Shown: positions 15,034 to 23,136 of the stretch, in pieces
How positions within the stretch are numbered: the first letter of the stretch is position 1
How the letters are laid out: each line of letters opens with the position of its first letter
Assembly (NCBI GenBank): GCA_002840535.1
Contig: PHBH01000062.1
Span: forward strand, 1 to 33,368
Length of the DNA: 33,368 nucleotides
Reading direction: 5' to 3'
DNA from: Deltaproteobacteria bacterium HGW-Deltaproteobacteria-15
Lineage (GTDB): Bacteria > Desulfobacterota > DSM-4660 > Desulfatiglandales > HGW-15
Program-made: the position numbers and the translations under genes
Notes under the pieces: model-generated
Databases searched by the model: none
What the model saw: only the letters and a program-made list of their open reading frames with translations
Told to the model about the DNA's origin: nothing

Positions 15034-16728
15034 ATGGAAGCATCACGCGAGGAACCAAGGGCGGTGGGTTTGGACCAGATGCAGGAAAGGGATTTTCCCT
15101 ATTTCCGGCGATTGTGGAAAAGCATCGTGGTAGCGCTTCTGGCTGCCTCTTTTATCCCTATGCTCCTGATCGGAGGAGGTTTGTACTACTACGCGGTCGC
15201 GATCATCAGGGAAAAGACTCTGGAAGCCCTGCAGCATGAAGTGAATGCGCACAGGGAGGCGATCGATGAATTCCTGGCTGGAAGGAGCATGGATCTCAGG
15301 TTCCTTGCGTCCAACCTGGGGCTGGAGCACCTCACCTCCCCCGGCGCATTGGAAAAGGTTTTTAAGTCCCTTCAGGAGCAACTTCCCTGTTTTACCGATC
15401 TGGGCATCATCGATGACAAAGGGAACCACCTTGCCTATGTGGGCCCTTATGACCTTCTCACCAGAAACTACCGGGATGCAGAGTGGTTCAGATCTATCCA
15501 GGAGAAAGAAGTCCATATCAGCGATGTGTTCACCGGATTTCGTAAGGAGCCCCATTTCATCATTGCAGTGAAGCGTGCCGAACGCGAAGGTTTCTGGATC
15601 ATCAGGGCGACCATGGATGCGGCATACTTCGACCGGCTGGTGGCCGAAGTCCGCGGCCATCGGAGTGGAAACGCTTTTCTGGTGAACAGGGAGGGTGTTT
15701 TGCAGACTAAGCCGGCTGCCGGGGGCGGGCGTATTACACAGCCGGACCTGACAACGCTTCAGTCCGACTCAAGTGTTCGGCTGGAGGAAAGGGGGAAGCA
15801 GATTCTTGCCATGGCGTGGCTTCAACGTGTTCCATGGGCAATCGTAGCCGAATTCGATTCAAAGGAGATCTACCGCTCCCTGCGCAATGCCAAATACTTT
15901 GCTGTCTATGCCTTTCTCCTCGGCGGCATGATCATTGTGGGCACGGTGCTTCTTACGACCAACTATCTCATCATGCGGCTGGAGAGAAAACGGCAGTCCA
16001 TCCGGGTTCTGGATCAGCAACTGCAGCATTCGGACAGGATTTCCTCCTCCGTGCACCTGGCATCCGGGATCGTCCAGGAGATGAACGATACCCTGTCCAA
16101 TATTGATCTGGTCTCCAGCTGGATCCAGGATCTCAGCCATAGGAATCTCACAAAGGAGGAGAATCTCCTGGAGATGAGGGAAAGCCTGGTACAGATCAAA
16201 CAGGAAGTATCCCGTGCCAGAAAAACCACCGAGAAGTTCGTGCGGGCAACCCGGCGAAATCTGCCCGTGATCAAGGACGTCAATGTAAATGACCTGCTCG
16301 ATGAGATCATCGAGCTCCTGGAGAGGGAAATCCGATTCAACAAGATCGAGGTGAACCGTGATTTTCAGGACTCCCTCCCGCTGATCCGGAGCGACCCTTC
16401 CCTCCTTCGCCAGGTCTTCCAGAACATCGTTCTCAATGCAATCAAGGCCATCCGAAGGGAAGGGACAATTACCATCACAAGCCGAGGTGAGAATGAGGGA
16501 GTGACGGTGCTGGTAGCGGACACGGGCCCCGGGATCGCGTCGGAGATGAAGAAGAGGATTTTCGATCCCCTCTATGCAGCCCAGGCAGACGGAACAGGTC
16601 TCGGGCTCTCCATAGGCGCCAGTATTCTCCGCAAGATAGGGGGCCGCATCTCTGCTCAGAGCGACCCCGGCAAAGGCGCTGTCTTCAAGGTGGAACTCCC
16701 TTCGCGGTTTGAGCCTGCTAAGACATAG
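15034..16728 (+). CDS. Membrane sensor kinase-like protein lacking the phospho-acceptor histidine
   Basis: A 564-residue protein built like a sensor kinase. A helix at about residues 29-54, a periplasmic Cache-type domain of about 230 residues, a second helix at about 289-312, a HisKA-like helical pair (about 325-400) and a C-terminal HATPase domain with N box FQNIVLNAIKAI and boxes ADTGPGIA and DGTGLGLSIG. In the H box, where relatives read A-H-E-x-N-N-P-L, this protein reads I-V-Q348-E-M-N-D-T-L. Histidine is replaced by glutamine (codon CAG at 16075-16077), with N to D and P to T nearby. ATP binding looks intact but normal autophosphorylation should not occur. It may be a phosphatase, an allosteric partner of another kinase, or a nucleotide-dependent sensor acting on the adjacent receiver-CBS protein. 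AGAGGA precedes the ATG. Confidence 0.9.
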   Translation: MEASREEPRAVGLDQMQERDFPYFRRLWKSIVVALLAASFIPMLLIGGGLYYYAVAIIREKTLEALQHEVNAHREAIDEFLAGRSMDLRFLASNLGLEHLTSPGALEKVFKSLQEQLPCFTDLGIIDDKGNHLAYVGPYDLLTRNYRDAEWFRSIQEKEVHISDVFTGFRKEPHFIIAVKRAEREGFWIIRATMDAAYFDRLVAEVRGHRSGNAFLVNREGVLQTKPAAGGGRITQPDLTTLQSDSSVRLEERGKQILAMAWLQRVPWAIVAEFDSKEIYRSLRNAKYFAVYAFLLGGMIIVGTVLLTTNYLIMRLERKRQSIRVLDQQLQHSDRISSSVHLASGIVQEMNDTLSNIDLVSSWIQDLSHRNLTKEENLLEMRESLVQIKQEVSRARKTTEKFVRATRRNLPVIKDVNVNDLLDEIIELLEREIRFNKIEVNRDFQDSLPLIRSDPSLLRQVFQNIVLNAIKAIRREGTITITSRGENEGVTVLVADTGPGIASEMKKRIFDPLYAAQADGTGLGLSIGASILRKIGGRISAQSDPGKGAVFKVELPSRFEPAKT

Positions 16729-16820
16729 CAGTTCAGTGTTCAGGGTTCGAAGCCCAGGAGGGAAGACAGGTGATCCACCTGGTGTTTGTTCCCTGAACGC
16801 TGAACACTGAGCCCCTGAAC
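16729..16820. repeat. Inverted heptamer arrays between kinase and acetyltransferase genes
   Basis: The right arm reads CTGAACG, CTGAACA, CTGAGCC in 7-bp phase (16793-16813); the left arm (about 16729-16746) is the inverted form (GTTCAGTGTTCAGGG). Between them lies a small palindrome CAGGTGATCCACCTG. The units match those at 25-52. It fills the gap between the kinase-like gene and the GNAT gene, and could form a large hairpin in the mRNA. Confidence 0.6.
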
Positions 16821-16834
16821 ACTTGCACTATCTT

Positions 16835-18154
16835 ATGATCAAGCGCGAACACATCAAGCAGGCCATCGATGCCATATCGATGAGGAATAAGGAAATCGGG
16901 TATTCCCTCGATGAAATGCTGGGCATGGGCCTCATCAATATCGCATCCGGGGAGATAGATCCCGCTGGAGATGAGGGTTACCATTTTTTCTTCGAAGGCC
17001 GAAGGGTTCTGGTGAACAGGGTCCTTTTCTTTCAGGAAGGCACCGCCCCCATAGAGCAAGGTCTCCTGATCAACTATGGTGAACTTGTAAAGCGGCAGGA
17101 GATACAGGAAAGAGGAGGGTCTCCCGATTATCCCGCTGCCTTGAAGGAGATTCATGATGCCGGTCTCAGGATGGCGGTCCTCCATGAAATCGATTATGCG
17201 ATCGAACGGATCGAGAAAGGACAAAAACCGGACAACGGGTCCGTGAAGGGACGGGATCAATCGTTGATAGATACGATCAAGCGTATCCAGAGCGAGGATA
17301 CTGCTCTTTCCATTCAGGAGACCTCCCTGGATCCGTCCTTTCTGTACAAGGGCGTTTTGTCCGGATCGGCTGCATTTTTCATGTGTTTTCCCTTTTGCAT
17401 GGGCAGCCTCATGCAGGTCGCCGATTTGAACCTGGAATTTTTCAGCGTCCGCTTCGTCCTCAACTGTCTTTTGCGGGGGGTGGAGAGAAATCTCCAGGCT
17501 TGTGTCGTTCAGGACAGGATCGTCGGACTGGTTTTCTTGTCCCTGAAGGAGCAATTTCTGAGAAGGAGTCTGGAGATCAAGTACATAGCAACCCAGCGCG
17601 GCAAAGCGGAGGTTGCGGCGGATTCGTCTTCCGGACCGCCCAGGGGAGTGGGCACCTTTCTGGTTGCGGGTGTCTGGATGCTGGCCAGGAACGAAATGCA
17701 GAACCGCGCTGATATTGTGCTGGATGCTGAGGTCGGGGCGAGGGGTTTCTACGAAACCATAGGATTCGAGTCAAGGGGATTTTCAGGGTTTGTCCTTGGA
17801 AAACCCAGGCCGTACCTCCTTCAGGCCCTTCTGGGCATGGCCCGGAACAGTCCGGATCTCCGACAAAGCGCAGTAGAAGAAATCGCGCGAATCATCAGGA
17901 GACATGTCAAAGGACTCCGGAAGAAACCATCCACTGAAAAGGACCTTTCCGAGAGAAAGGCCATGATCGAATGTGTTCGGGAATGTCTGATGCCCGACTC
18001 AAGGCATGAATTCATGGACGCTGCGATACAGGGGCTTCTCAAGTACAGCAGAAAGATCATGGAGTCCGAAGATCTGCTCCGATATGCATCCGAACTAAAA
18101 GCGAATCGAGTGAAAAATCATGTCCACACAGCCGGTGCTTCTCATCAGGGATAG
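16835..18154 (+). CDS. GNAT-fold acetyltransferase, candidate protein lysine acetyltransferase
   Basis: A 439-residue protein with a GNAT domain in its centre. Residues 215-320 contain the beta-strand pattern QDRIVGLVFLSL...LEIKYIATQR, an acetyl-CoA pyrophosphate loop R270-GVGTFLVAGVWMLA (R-x-x-G-x-x-L), and the GFYETIGFESRG ending typical of GNATs. About 190 residues before it and 110 after it match nothing I recognise; the C-terminal part looks helical. AcuA of Bacillus is much shorter (about 210 residues), so this is not a simple orthologue. The ATG at 16835 lacks a strong ribosome binding site; an in-frame TTG lies at 16823. The gene overlaps the deacetylase gene by 35 bp, implying coupled translation. 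With acs downstream, a role in acetylating Acs is likely but unproven. A metabolite acetyltransferase is the alternative. Confidence 0.75.
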   Translation: MIKREHIKQAIDAISMRNKEIGYSLDEMLGMGLINIASGEIDPAGDEGYHFFFEGRRVLVNRVLFFQEGTAPIEQGLLINYGELVKRQEIQERGGSPDYPAALKEIHDAGLRMAVLHEIDYAIERIEKGQKPDNGSVKGRDQSLIDTIKRIQSEDTALSIQETSLDPSFLYKGVLSGSAAFFMCFPFCMGSLMQVADLNLEFFSVRFVLNCLLRGVERNLQACVVQDRIVGLVFLSLKEQFLRRSLEIKYIATQRGKAEVAADSSSGPPRGVGTFLVAGVWMLARNEMQNRADIVLDAEVGARGFYETIGFESRGFSGFVLGKPRPYLLQALLGMARNSPDLRQSAVEEIARIIRRHVKGLRKKPSTEKDLSERKAMIECVRECLMPDSRHEFMDAAIQGLLKYSRKIMESEDLLRYASELKANRVKNHVHTAGASHQG

Positions 18155-19190
18155 CCGTTTTTCCCTCCATCTTGAGAACATGCCTCACCTCGAAACGCCC
18201 AAGCGCTTAAGGGCCTTCGAAGAGATACTGTCCGATCCCTCTCTGTCCGGAAGGACGCAGGAAATTTCCCCCCGAATCGCCACGACTGAGGAACTGGCAT
18301 GGGTTCACACCCGAGAACATATCCAGCGAGTGGCCGGAAGCGCAACGAGGCCCTTTACCTCCTTCGACCTGGATACACAGGCGACGGAGAATTCCTATGA
18401 TGTTGCCAGGCTGGCTGCGGGAGGGGTTTTTTCCCTTCTGGATGAAATATGGAATGGAAGAGGGAAAAGGGGTTTTGCCTGTGTGAGACCCCCCGGGCAT
18501 CATGCAGAACCGGGTAAAGCCATGGGTTTCTGCCTTTTCAATAATGTGGCCCTGGGAGCGCGCTATCTCATGGAGCAGTACTCGGCTCAGAGAATCATGA
18601 TAATAGACATCGATGTCCATCACGGGAACGGTACACAGGCCGCATTTTATGAAACGGACAAGGTTCTCTTTGTCTCCACCCACCAGTTCCCCGGCTATCC
18701 GGGAACCGGGAACTACGGAGAGATCGGCAAGGGAAAGGGTGAGGGGTATACGGTGAATATCCCTCTCTCCAAGGGGGTCGGGGACAGGGATTTCGCAAGG
18801 ATCATCTATTTTCTCATCAACCCTCTCGCTCAAATGTACCAGCCCGAGATCATTCTTGTATCCTGCGGCTTCGATCTGTACAACCGTGATCGCCTCGGGG
18901 GCATGGCGGTTACCCCTGAAGGATACGGCCTGATCACGTTTTTTCTCACTGAAATTGCAGAGAGAACCTGCAACGGCCGTATTGCCTTTATCATGGAGGG
19001 TGGCTACAGTCTCAGAGGGATTCGGGAATGCGGGCTTGCCGTCATGCAGACCCTCTGCGGACTGCCCCTGATCAAAGCGAAGGTGATCGACAGGATCGTA
19101 GGAAGTACGGGGGGTGCACAAGGGTTGTCCTTCCTGAGAAAGGTGCTCGAAGTGCACAAGAAGCACTGGAAATCCTTCTCCGGCATCTGA
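18120..19190 (+). CDS. HDAC-fold zinc deacetylase (AcuC-like)
   Basis: A 356-residue protein of the histone deacetylase/acetoin utilisation/acetylpolyamine amidohydrolase superfamily. It removes acetyl groups from lysine or polyamine amines. The catalytic set is complete: H127-H128 in RPPGHHAEPG, zinc ligands D165 and H167 in DIDVHHGNGT, D252 in SCGFDLY, and Y296 in EGGYS. The RPPGHHA form is that of class II-type HDACs and acetylpolyamine amidohydrolases rather than class I. It overlaps the GNAT gene by 35 bp and lies 347 bp before acs. In Bacillus and in bacteria with Pat/CobB the deacetylase reactivates acetylated Acs. Acetyl-CoA synthetase is the best guess for a substrate; polyamines remain possible. 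Confidence 0.9.
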   Translation: MSTQPVLLIRDSRFSLHLENMPHLETPKRLRAFEEILSDPSLSGRTQEISPRIATTEELAWVHTREHIQRVAGSATRPFTSFDLDTQATENSYDVARLAAGGVFSLLDEIWNGRGKRGFACVRPPGHHAEPGKAMGFCLFNNVALGARYLMEQYSAQRIMIIDIDVHHGNGTQAAFYETDKVLFVSTHQFPGYPGTGNYGEIGKGKGEGYTVNIPLSKGVGDRDFARIIYFLINPLAQMYQPEIILVSCGFDLYNRDRLGGMAVTPEGYGLITFFLTEIAERTCNGRIAFIMEGGYSLRGIRECGLAVMQTLCGLPLIKAKVIDRIVGSTGGAQGLSFLRKVLEVHKKHWKSFSGI

Positions 19191-19314
19191 GCTGTAACTT
19201 CGCAATGAACATTACCTGTCATCTTCCTGTTGACATCCATTCCTTCTCTCCCTCTCCCTCTGGAATAGACTAAACAATTTCTAAAGGTTGCATGAGAACG
19301 ATTCACGGCATCTA

Positions 19315-19330
19315 TGGCACGCATCTTGAA
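19315..19330 (+). promoter_or_regulatory. Candidate sigma-54 (-24/-12) promoter of acs
   Basis: TGGCACGCATCTTGAA has a perfect -24 element (TGGCAC) and N5-TTGA at -12, where consensus is TTGC. It is nearly identical to the element at 8652-8667 and lies about 210 bp before acs. The NtrC-type activator at 6258 is a candidate regulator. No upstream activator site was recognised. Confidence 0.55.
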
Positions 19331-19447
19331 GACCTATGAAAAGTGTGTGATTATATTGTAGCTGAATAATAATTACTTCTCAGTCAGACGGGAGAAGACC
19401 GACGAGTGACTTATCGGCATCCCGGCTCCAACGATTTCCGAATGATC

Positions 19448-19497
19448 GAGCGGCAGGCAGCCGCTCTCTATTGCTGATCCGCCCCCTGGAATGGGGG
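19448..19497 (+). promoter_or_regulatory. Two hairpins in the acs 5' leader
   Basis: GAGCGG-CAGGCAG-CCGCTC (19448-19466) and CCCCC-TGGAAT-GGGGG (19482-19497) are adjacent small stems between the candidate promoter and the ribosome binding site AAGGAGG (19525-19531). They may influence translation or RNA stability. No known riboswitch consensus was recognised. Confidence 0.35.
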
Positions 19498-19537
19498 TCT
19501 AATTTGAATACTTCAAGGGAGAGCAAGGAGGTTTCGA

Positions 19538-21517
19538 ATGGCAACGGAGAAAAAGGCAAGCGTTGAGTCGGTTTACATGGAAAAAAGGGTGTTCGACCCA
19601 CCCAAAGAATTTGTCGATAAGGCTGCGATAAAAAACTTCGCTGAGTACAAGAAGATGTGGGAAAGGTCCATCAAGGATCCGACCGGCTTCTGGGGCGACA
19701 TGGCGAAAGAAATGATCGACTGGTTCAAACCATGGGATGGACCCGTCGAGGAATACAGTTTCAAGGACAACATCTTTCTCCGCTACTTTGTAGGAGGAAA
19801 ACTCAATGTAACTTACAACTGCCTGGACCGTCACCTCAAGACATGGAGGAAAAACAAGGCGGCTCTCATCTTTCAAGGCGAGCCTCTGGAGGAGTCCAAG
19901 GTCCTTACCTACCAGCAGCTTCATCGGGAGGTCTGCAAGTTCGCCAACGTGCTGAAGAAGTTCGGGGTGAAAAAGGGAGACCGTGTCGCCATTTACCTGC
20001 CCATGATCATGGAGCTCCCCATTGCGATGCTTGCGTGCGCAAGGATCGGCGCCATTCACAGTATCGTCTTCGGCGGATTCAGCGCCGAGGCCCTGAGGGA
20101 CAGGATTCAGGACTGCAAGGCAGAGACCCTGGTCACCTGCAACTGGGGCTATCGTTCCGGCAAGGTCCTGAGCAGCAAGGCGAACGCAGATGCGGCCATG
20201 GCCCAATGCCCCAGCATCAAGAGATGCGTGGTGGTAAACCGGATCGAGAAAGAAACGGAAATGAAGGAAGGCCGCGATTTCTGGTTTCACGAGCTGATGA
20301 AAGACGCCTCCCCGGTATGCGAGCCCGAATGGATGGATGCCGAAGACCCCCTGTTCATCCTCTATACCAGTGGAAGCACCGGAAAACCCAAAGGGGTACT
20401 CCACACCACGGCAGGATACCTCCTCTATTGCATGGCCACCATGAAGTATGTCTTCGATATCCGGGACGAGGACGTTTACTGGTGCACGGCCGACATCGGA
20501 TGGGTCACAGGACACAGCTATATCGTTTACGGACCGCTGGGGGTTGGGGCCACATCCATCGTCTTTGAAAGCGTGCCCAACTATCCCGAGCCGGACCGCT
20601 TCTGGGAAGTGGTGGAAAGATACGGCGTCAATATTTTCTATACGGCGCCCACCGCCATCCGGGCAATCATGAAGAACGGGGAAGACTGGCCGAATCGCAG
20701 GAACCTGAGCAGCCTCAGGCTTCTCGGCACCGTGGGAGAGCCCATCAATCCCGAAGCATGGATTTGGTACTACAAGGTGATCGGAAAAGAACGCTGCCCC
20801 ATCACCGACACCTGGTGGCAGACCGAGACCGGAGGCCACCTGATCGCAGGAATCCCCGGTGCAATGTCGATGAAACCCGGTTCCGCCGCAATGCCCTTCT
20901 TCGGTGTGGACCCGGTCGTCATCCGACAGGATGAATCGGAAGCGGCGGTAAACGAGGGCGGACATCTTTGCATCAGGAAGCCATGGCCCGGGTTTATGCG
21001 GACAGTCTACGGCGACCCCGGCCGCTTCAAGGAGCAGTATTTTATCCAGCATCCGGGACTCTACTTTTCCGGTGACGGCGCCAGAAAGGATGAAGACGGA
21101 TTCTACTGGCTCATGGGCCGAGTGGATGACGTCATCAATGTCTCGGGACATCGGCTGGGAACCGCCGAGATCGAAAGCGCTCTTGTTTCCCATCCGGCCG
21201 TGGCCGAATCCGCTGTGGTCGGGTATCCTCACGATATCAAAGGTCAGGGGATTTACGCCTTCGTGACCCTGAAACAGGGAATCCAGGCAACAGACGATCT
21301 GAAAAAGCAACTGGTCAACCATATCCGAAAGGAGATCGGCCCGATCGCGAGCCCCGACAAGCTCCACTTCGCGGATGCGCTTCCGAAGACACGAAGCGGC
21401 AAGATCATGCGGAGAATCCTCAGGAAGATCGCGGAAGGCGCCATCGGGGAGCTCGGAGACACGTCCACACTGGCCGATCCCGATGTGGTCGGCAAGCTTG
21501 TAGACGGGCGCCAGTAG
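19538..21517 (+). CDS. acs: Acetyl-CoA synthetase, AMP-forming
   Basis: A 659-residue cytoplasmic enzyme of the ANL superfamily, catalysing acetate + ATP + CoA = acetyl-CoA + AMP + PPi. Motifs are the P-loop YTSGSTGKPKG, the acetate-pocket signature TWWQTETGG, GDGARKDEDGFYWLMGRVDD, the hinge region VSGHRLGTAEIE and the catalytic lysine K622 in PKTRSGKIMRR. This last motif is the site reversibly acetylated by GNAT enzymes in several bacteria. Length and motifs match true acetyl-CoA synthetases; the N-terminus also has the ACS-specific region. AAGGAGG lies 6 bp before the ATG. In some syntrophs the enzyme is reported to run in reverse to make ATP from acetyl-CoA, AMP and PPi, so the direction here is open. 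The acetyltransferase and deacetylase genes lie just upstream, and an OFA carrier, possibly for acetate, follows. Confidence 0.96.
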   Translation: MATEKKASVESVYMEKRVFDPPKEFVDKAAIKNFAEYKKMWERSIKDPTGFWGDMAKEMIDWFKPWDGPVEEYSFKDNIFLRYFVGGKLNVTYNCLDRHLKTWRKNKAALIFQGEPLEESKVLTYQQLHREVCKFANVLKKFGVKKGDRVAIYLPMIMELPIAMLACARIGAIHSIVFGGFSAEALRDRIQDCKAETLVTCNWGYRSGKVLSSKANADAAMAQCPSIKRCVVVNRIEKETEMKEGRDFWFHELMKDASPVCEPEWMDAEDPLFILYTSGSTGKPKGVLHTTAGYLLYCMATMKYVFDIRDEDVYWCTADIGWVTGHSYIVYGPLGVGATSIVFESVPNYPEPDRFWEVVERYGVNIFYTAPTAIRAIMKNGEDWPNRRNLSSLRLLGTVGEPINPEAWIWYYKVIGKERCPITDTWWQTETGGHLIAGIPGAMSMKPGSAAMPFFGVDPVVIRQDESEAAVNEGGHLCIRKPWPGFMRTVYGDPGRFKEQYFIQHPGLYFSGDGARKDEDGFYWLMGRVDDVINVSGHRLGTAEIESALVSHPAVAESAVVGYPHDIKGQGIYAFVTLKQGIQATDDLKKQLVNHIRKEIGPIASPDKLHFADALPKTRSGKIMRRILRKIAEGAIGELGDTSTLADPDVVGKLVDGRQ

Positions 21518-21624
21518 CCTCTATAACCTCTGCCCTGCACACGGGGCAGGTGACCAAGATCTTTTCACGTGCCGCAGGTAACCCCATGCCAGTCCTGTCG
21601 GCCAATTATTCACCTCCTTTTGAA

Positions 21625-21658
21625 GGGCCTTTCCCCGGATTTATCCGGGGAAAGGCCC
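21625..21658 (+). terminator. Strong hairpin after acs
   Basis: Perfect 16-bp arms GGGCCTTTCCCCGGAT (21625-21640) and ATCCGGGGAAAGGCCC (21643-21658) surround TT. There is no T-run after it, so termination would be partial or Rho-linked, or it may stabilise the upstream mRNA end. A smaller stem CTGCCC/GGGCAG lies at about 21530-21548. Confidence 0.6.
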
Positions 21659-21711
21659 CCCGCCTGTTTCTGGGTCCCATTCGCGCGCCAGCATAGGCGA
21701 AGGAGACTAAA

Positions 21712-23013
21712 ATGGTTGAAGCTTCCAAAAATAAAGGGTGGGCAGTAACCTTCAGCGGAACCGGTATCAACCTCGCCCTGGGCATTCTATACACCTGGTC
21801 CATCTTCAAGGGGGCTATCAAGACATCCATCGATAAGGGTGGTCCCGGATCGTTCAACTGGGATTCGGCATCTCTCAACGACCCCTATGCCGTTTGCTGC
21901 ATTGTCTTTGCCTTTGCCATGATCCTGGCGGGTCGAATTCAGGACAAGTGGGGCCCCAGGCTCACGGCCTGTATTGGTGGAGTTCTCGTTGGGATCGGTT
22001 TCATCTGGATCTCTCAAACTACAAGTTATGCAATCTGGATCATCGGATTCGGCCTGCTGGCAGGAACGGGCATCGGATTCGGATATTCGGCTGCCACCCC
22101 TCCTGCGCTCAAGTGGTTCCCCCCGGAGAAAACCGGGCTGATTGCAGGACTCGTGGTCTCCGGGTTCGGCCTGGCTTCCGTCTATATCGCGCCTCTTGGG
22201 ACATACCTGGTACGAATCTGGGGCCTTCAGAGCTCTATGCTGTTCTTCGGGATTGCGTTTCTGGTTGTTGTGTGCGGGCTTTCCATGTTTCTCGTGAATC
22301 CCCCTCCCGGGTATTCGCCCGTAAAGAAGGCGCCTGCTCCGGCTCCAGGACAGGCGGCTCCGAAGCCCGCGGCCGCCAAAAAGGATTTTCGGCCGTCCGA
22401 GGTCATGAAATTGCCCGACTTCTATCTTCTCTGGATCATCTTTGTCATCGGCGCCGGCGCCGGACTTATGGTGATTGGAAGCGCTGCCGGTATGGCACAG
22501 AAGAGTATGGGCAGCATGGCCTTTCTTGCCGTGGCCATTATGGCCATAGGAAATGCGGCCGGGCGCATCATTGCCGGAATGATTTCCGACAAAATCGGCC
22601 GCAGCAACACGCTGATCATCATGCTCTTATTCCAGGCCCTGCTGATGGTCATCGCCATCCCTGTGGTGGGAGCTGAAAAAGCCAGTGGTTTCCTGGTAGT
22701 TGTCATAGCAACGTTCCTCGGCTTCAACTACGGGACCAACCTTTCTCTCTTTCCCTCGTACACCAAGGATCTATGGGGATTGAAGAACTTCGGCATCAAC
22801 TACGGCCTTGTGTTTTCAGCCTGGGGCGTGGGCGGATTCATCCTCAGCAGGCTTTCCCAGATGCTCTACGCGAGCACCGGCAGGTTCACTTCGTCGTTCG
22901 TGACCGCGGCAATACTGCTTATCATCGGCGCGGTTCTCACCTTTATTCTGAAAGCGCGGTTGGCCAAACAGAGCCTCGTCCAGCAACAGGTTCTCGCCAA
23001 GCAAACAGCTTAA
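21712..23013 (+). CDS. OFA-family MFS carrier (oxalate/formate antiporter type)
   Basis: A 433-residue major facilitator protein with 12 predicted helices in two halves. The central cytoplasmic loop holds a proline/alanine-rich stretch (APAPAPGQAAPKPAAAKK). Typical OFA features are the N-terminal GTGINLALGILYTWSIF, GRIQDKWGPRLTACIGG after helix 2, LAGTGIGFGYSAATPPALKWFPPEKTG in the middle of the first half, and GRIIAGMISDKIGR in the second. Characterised members exchange oxalate/formate or carry other small carboxylates. GGAG precedes the ATG by 9 bp. Its place directly after acs suggests an acetate or related monocarboxylate substrate; this is inference. A terminator follows. Confidence 0.9.
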   Translation: MVEASKNKGWAVTFSGTGINLALGILYTWSIFKGAIKTSIDKGGPGSFNWDSASLNDPYAVCCIVFAFAMILAGRIQDKWGPRLTACIGGVLVGIGFIWISQTTSYAIWIIGFGLLAGTGIGFGYSAATPPALKWFPPEKTGLIAGLVVSGFGLASVYIAPLGTYLVRIWGLQSSMLFFGIAFLVVVCGLSMFLVNPPPGYSPVKKAPAPAPGQAAPKPAAAKKDFRPSEVMKLPDFYLLWIIFVIGAGAGLMVIGSAAGMAQKSMGSMAFLAVAIMAIGNAAGRIIAGMISDKIGRSNTLIIMLLFQALLMVIAIPVVGAEKASGFLVVVIATFLGFNYGTNLSLFPSYTKDLWGLKNFGINYGLVFSAWGVGGFILSRLSQMLYASTGRFTSSFVTAAILLIIGAVLTFILKARLAKQSLVQQQVLAKQTA

Positions 23014-23047
23014 CTGCAGGGCATAATCGCAGGACAACTATACTCTC

Positions 23048-23078
23048 AAGGGGCTTGCCGCAATGCGGCAGGCCCCTT
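23048..23078 (+). terminator. Intrinsic terminator of the OFA carrier gene
   Basis: AAGGGGCTTGCCGCA pairs with TGCGGCAGGCCCCTT across an AATGC-type loop, with one mismatch, and is followed by GCTTTCCCC. It lies 35 bp after the carrier stop codon, between it and the convergent giant gene. Confidence 0.7.
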
Positions 23079-23136
23079 GCTTTCCCCTGCTCTACCTCTG
23101 TTGCCGCTGGAAATCGAGATGCCAAAATGAACTGTA

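Noticed and set aside
19499..21367. Long minus-strand open frame (622 codons)
   Set aside because: It is antisense to acs and has no recognisable domain; the plus-strand acs has every family motif.
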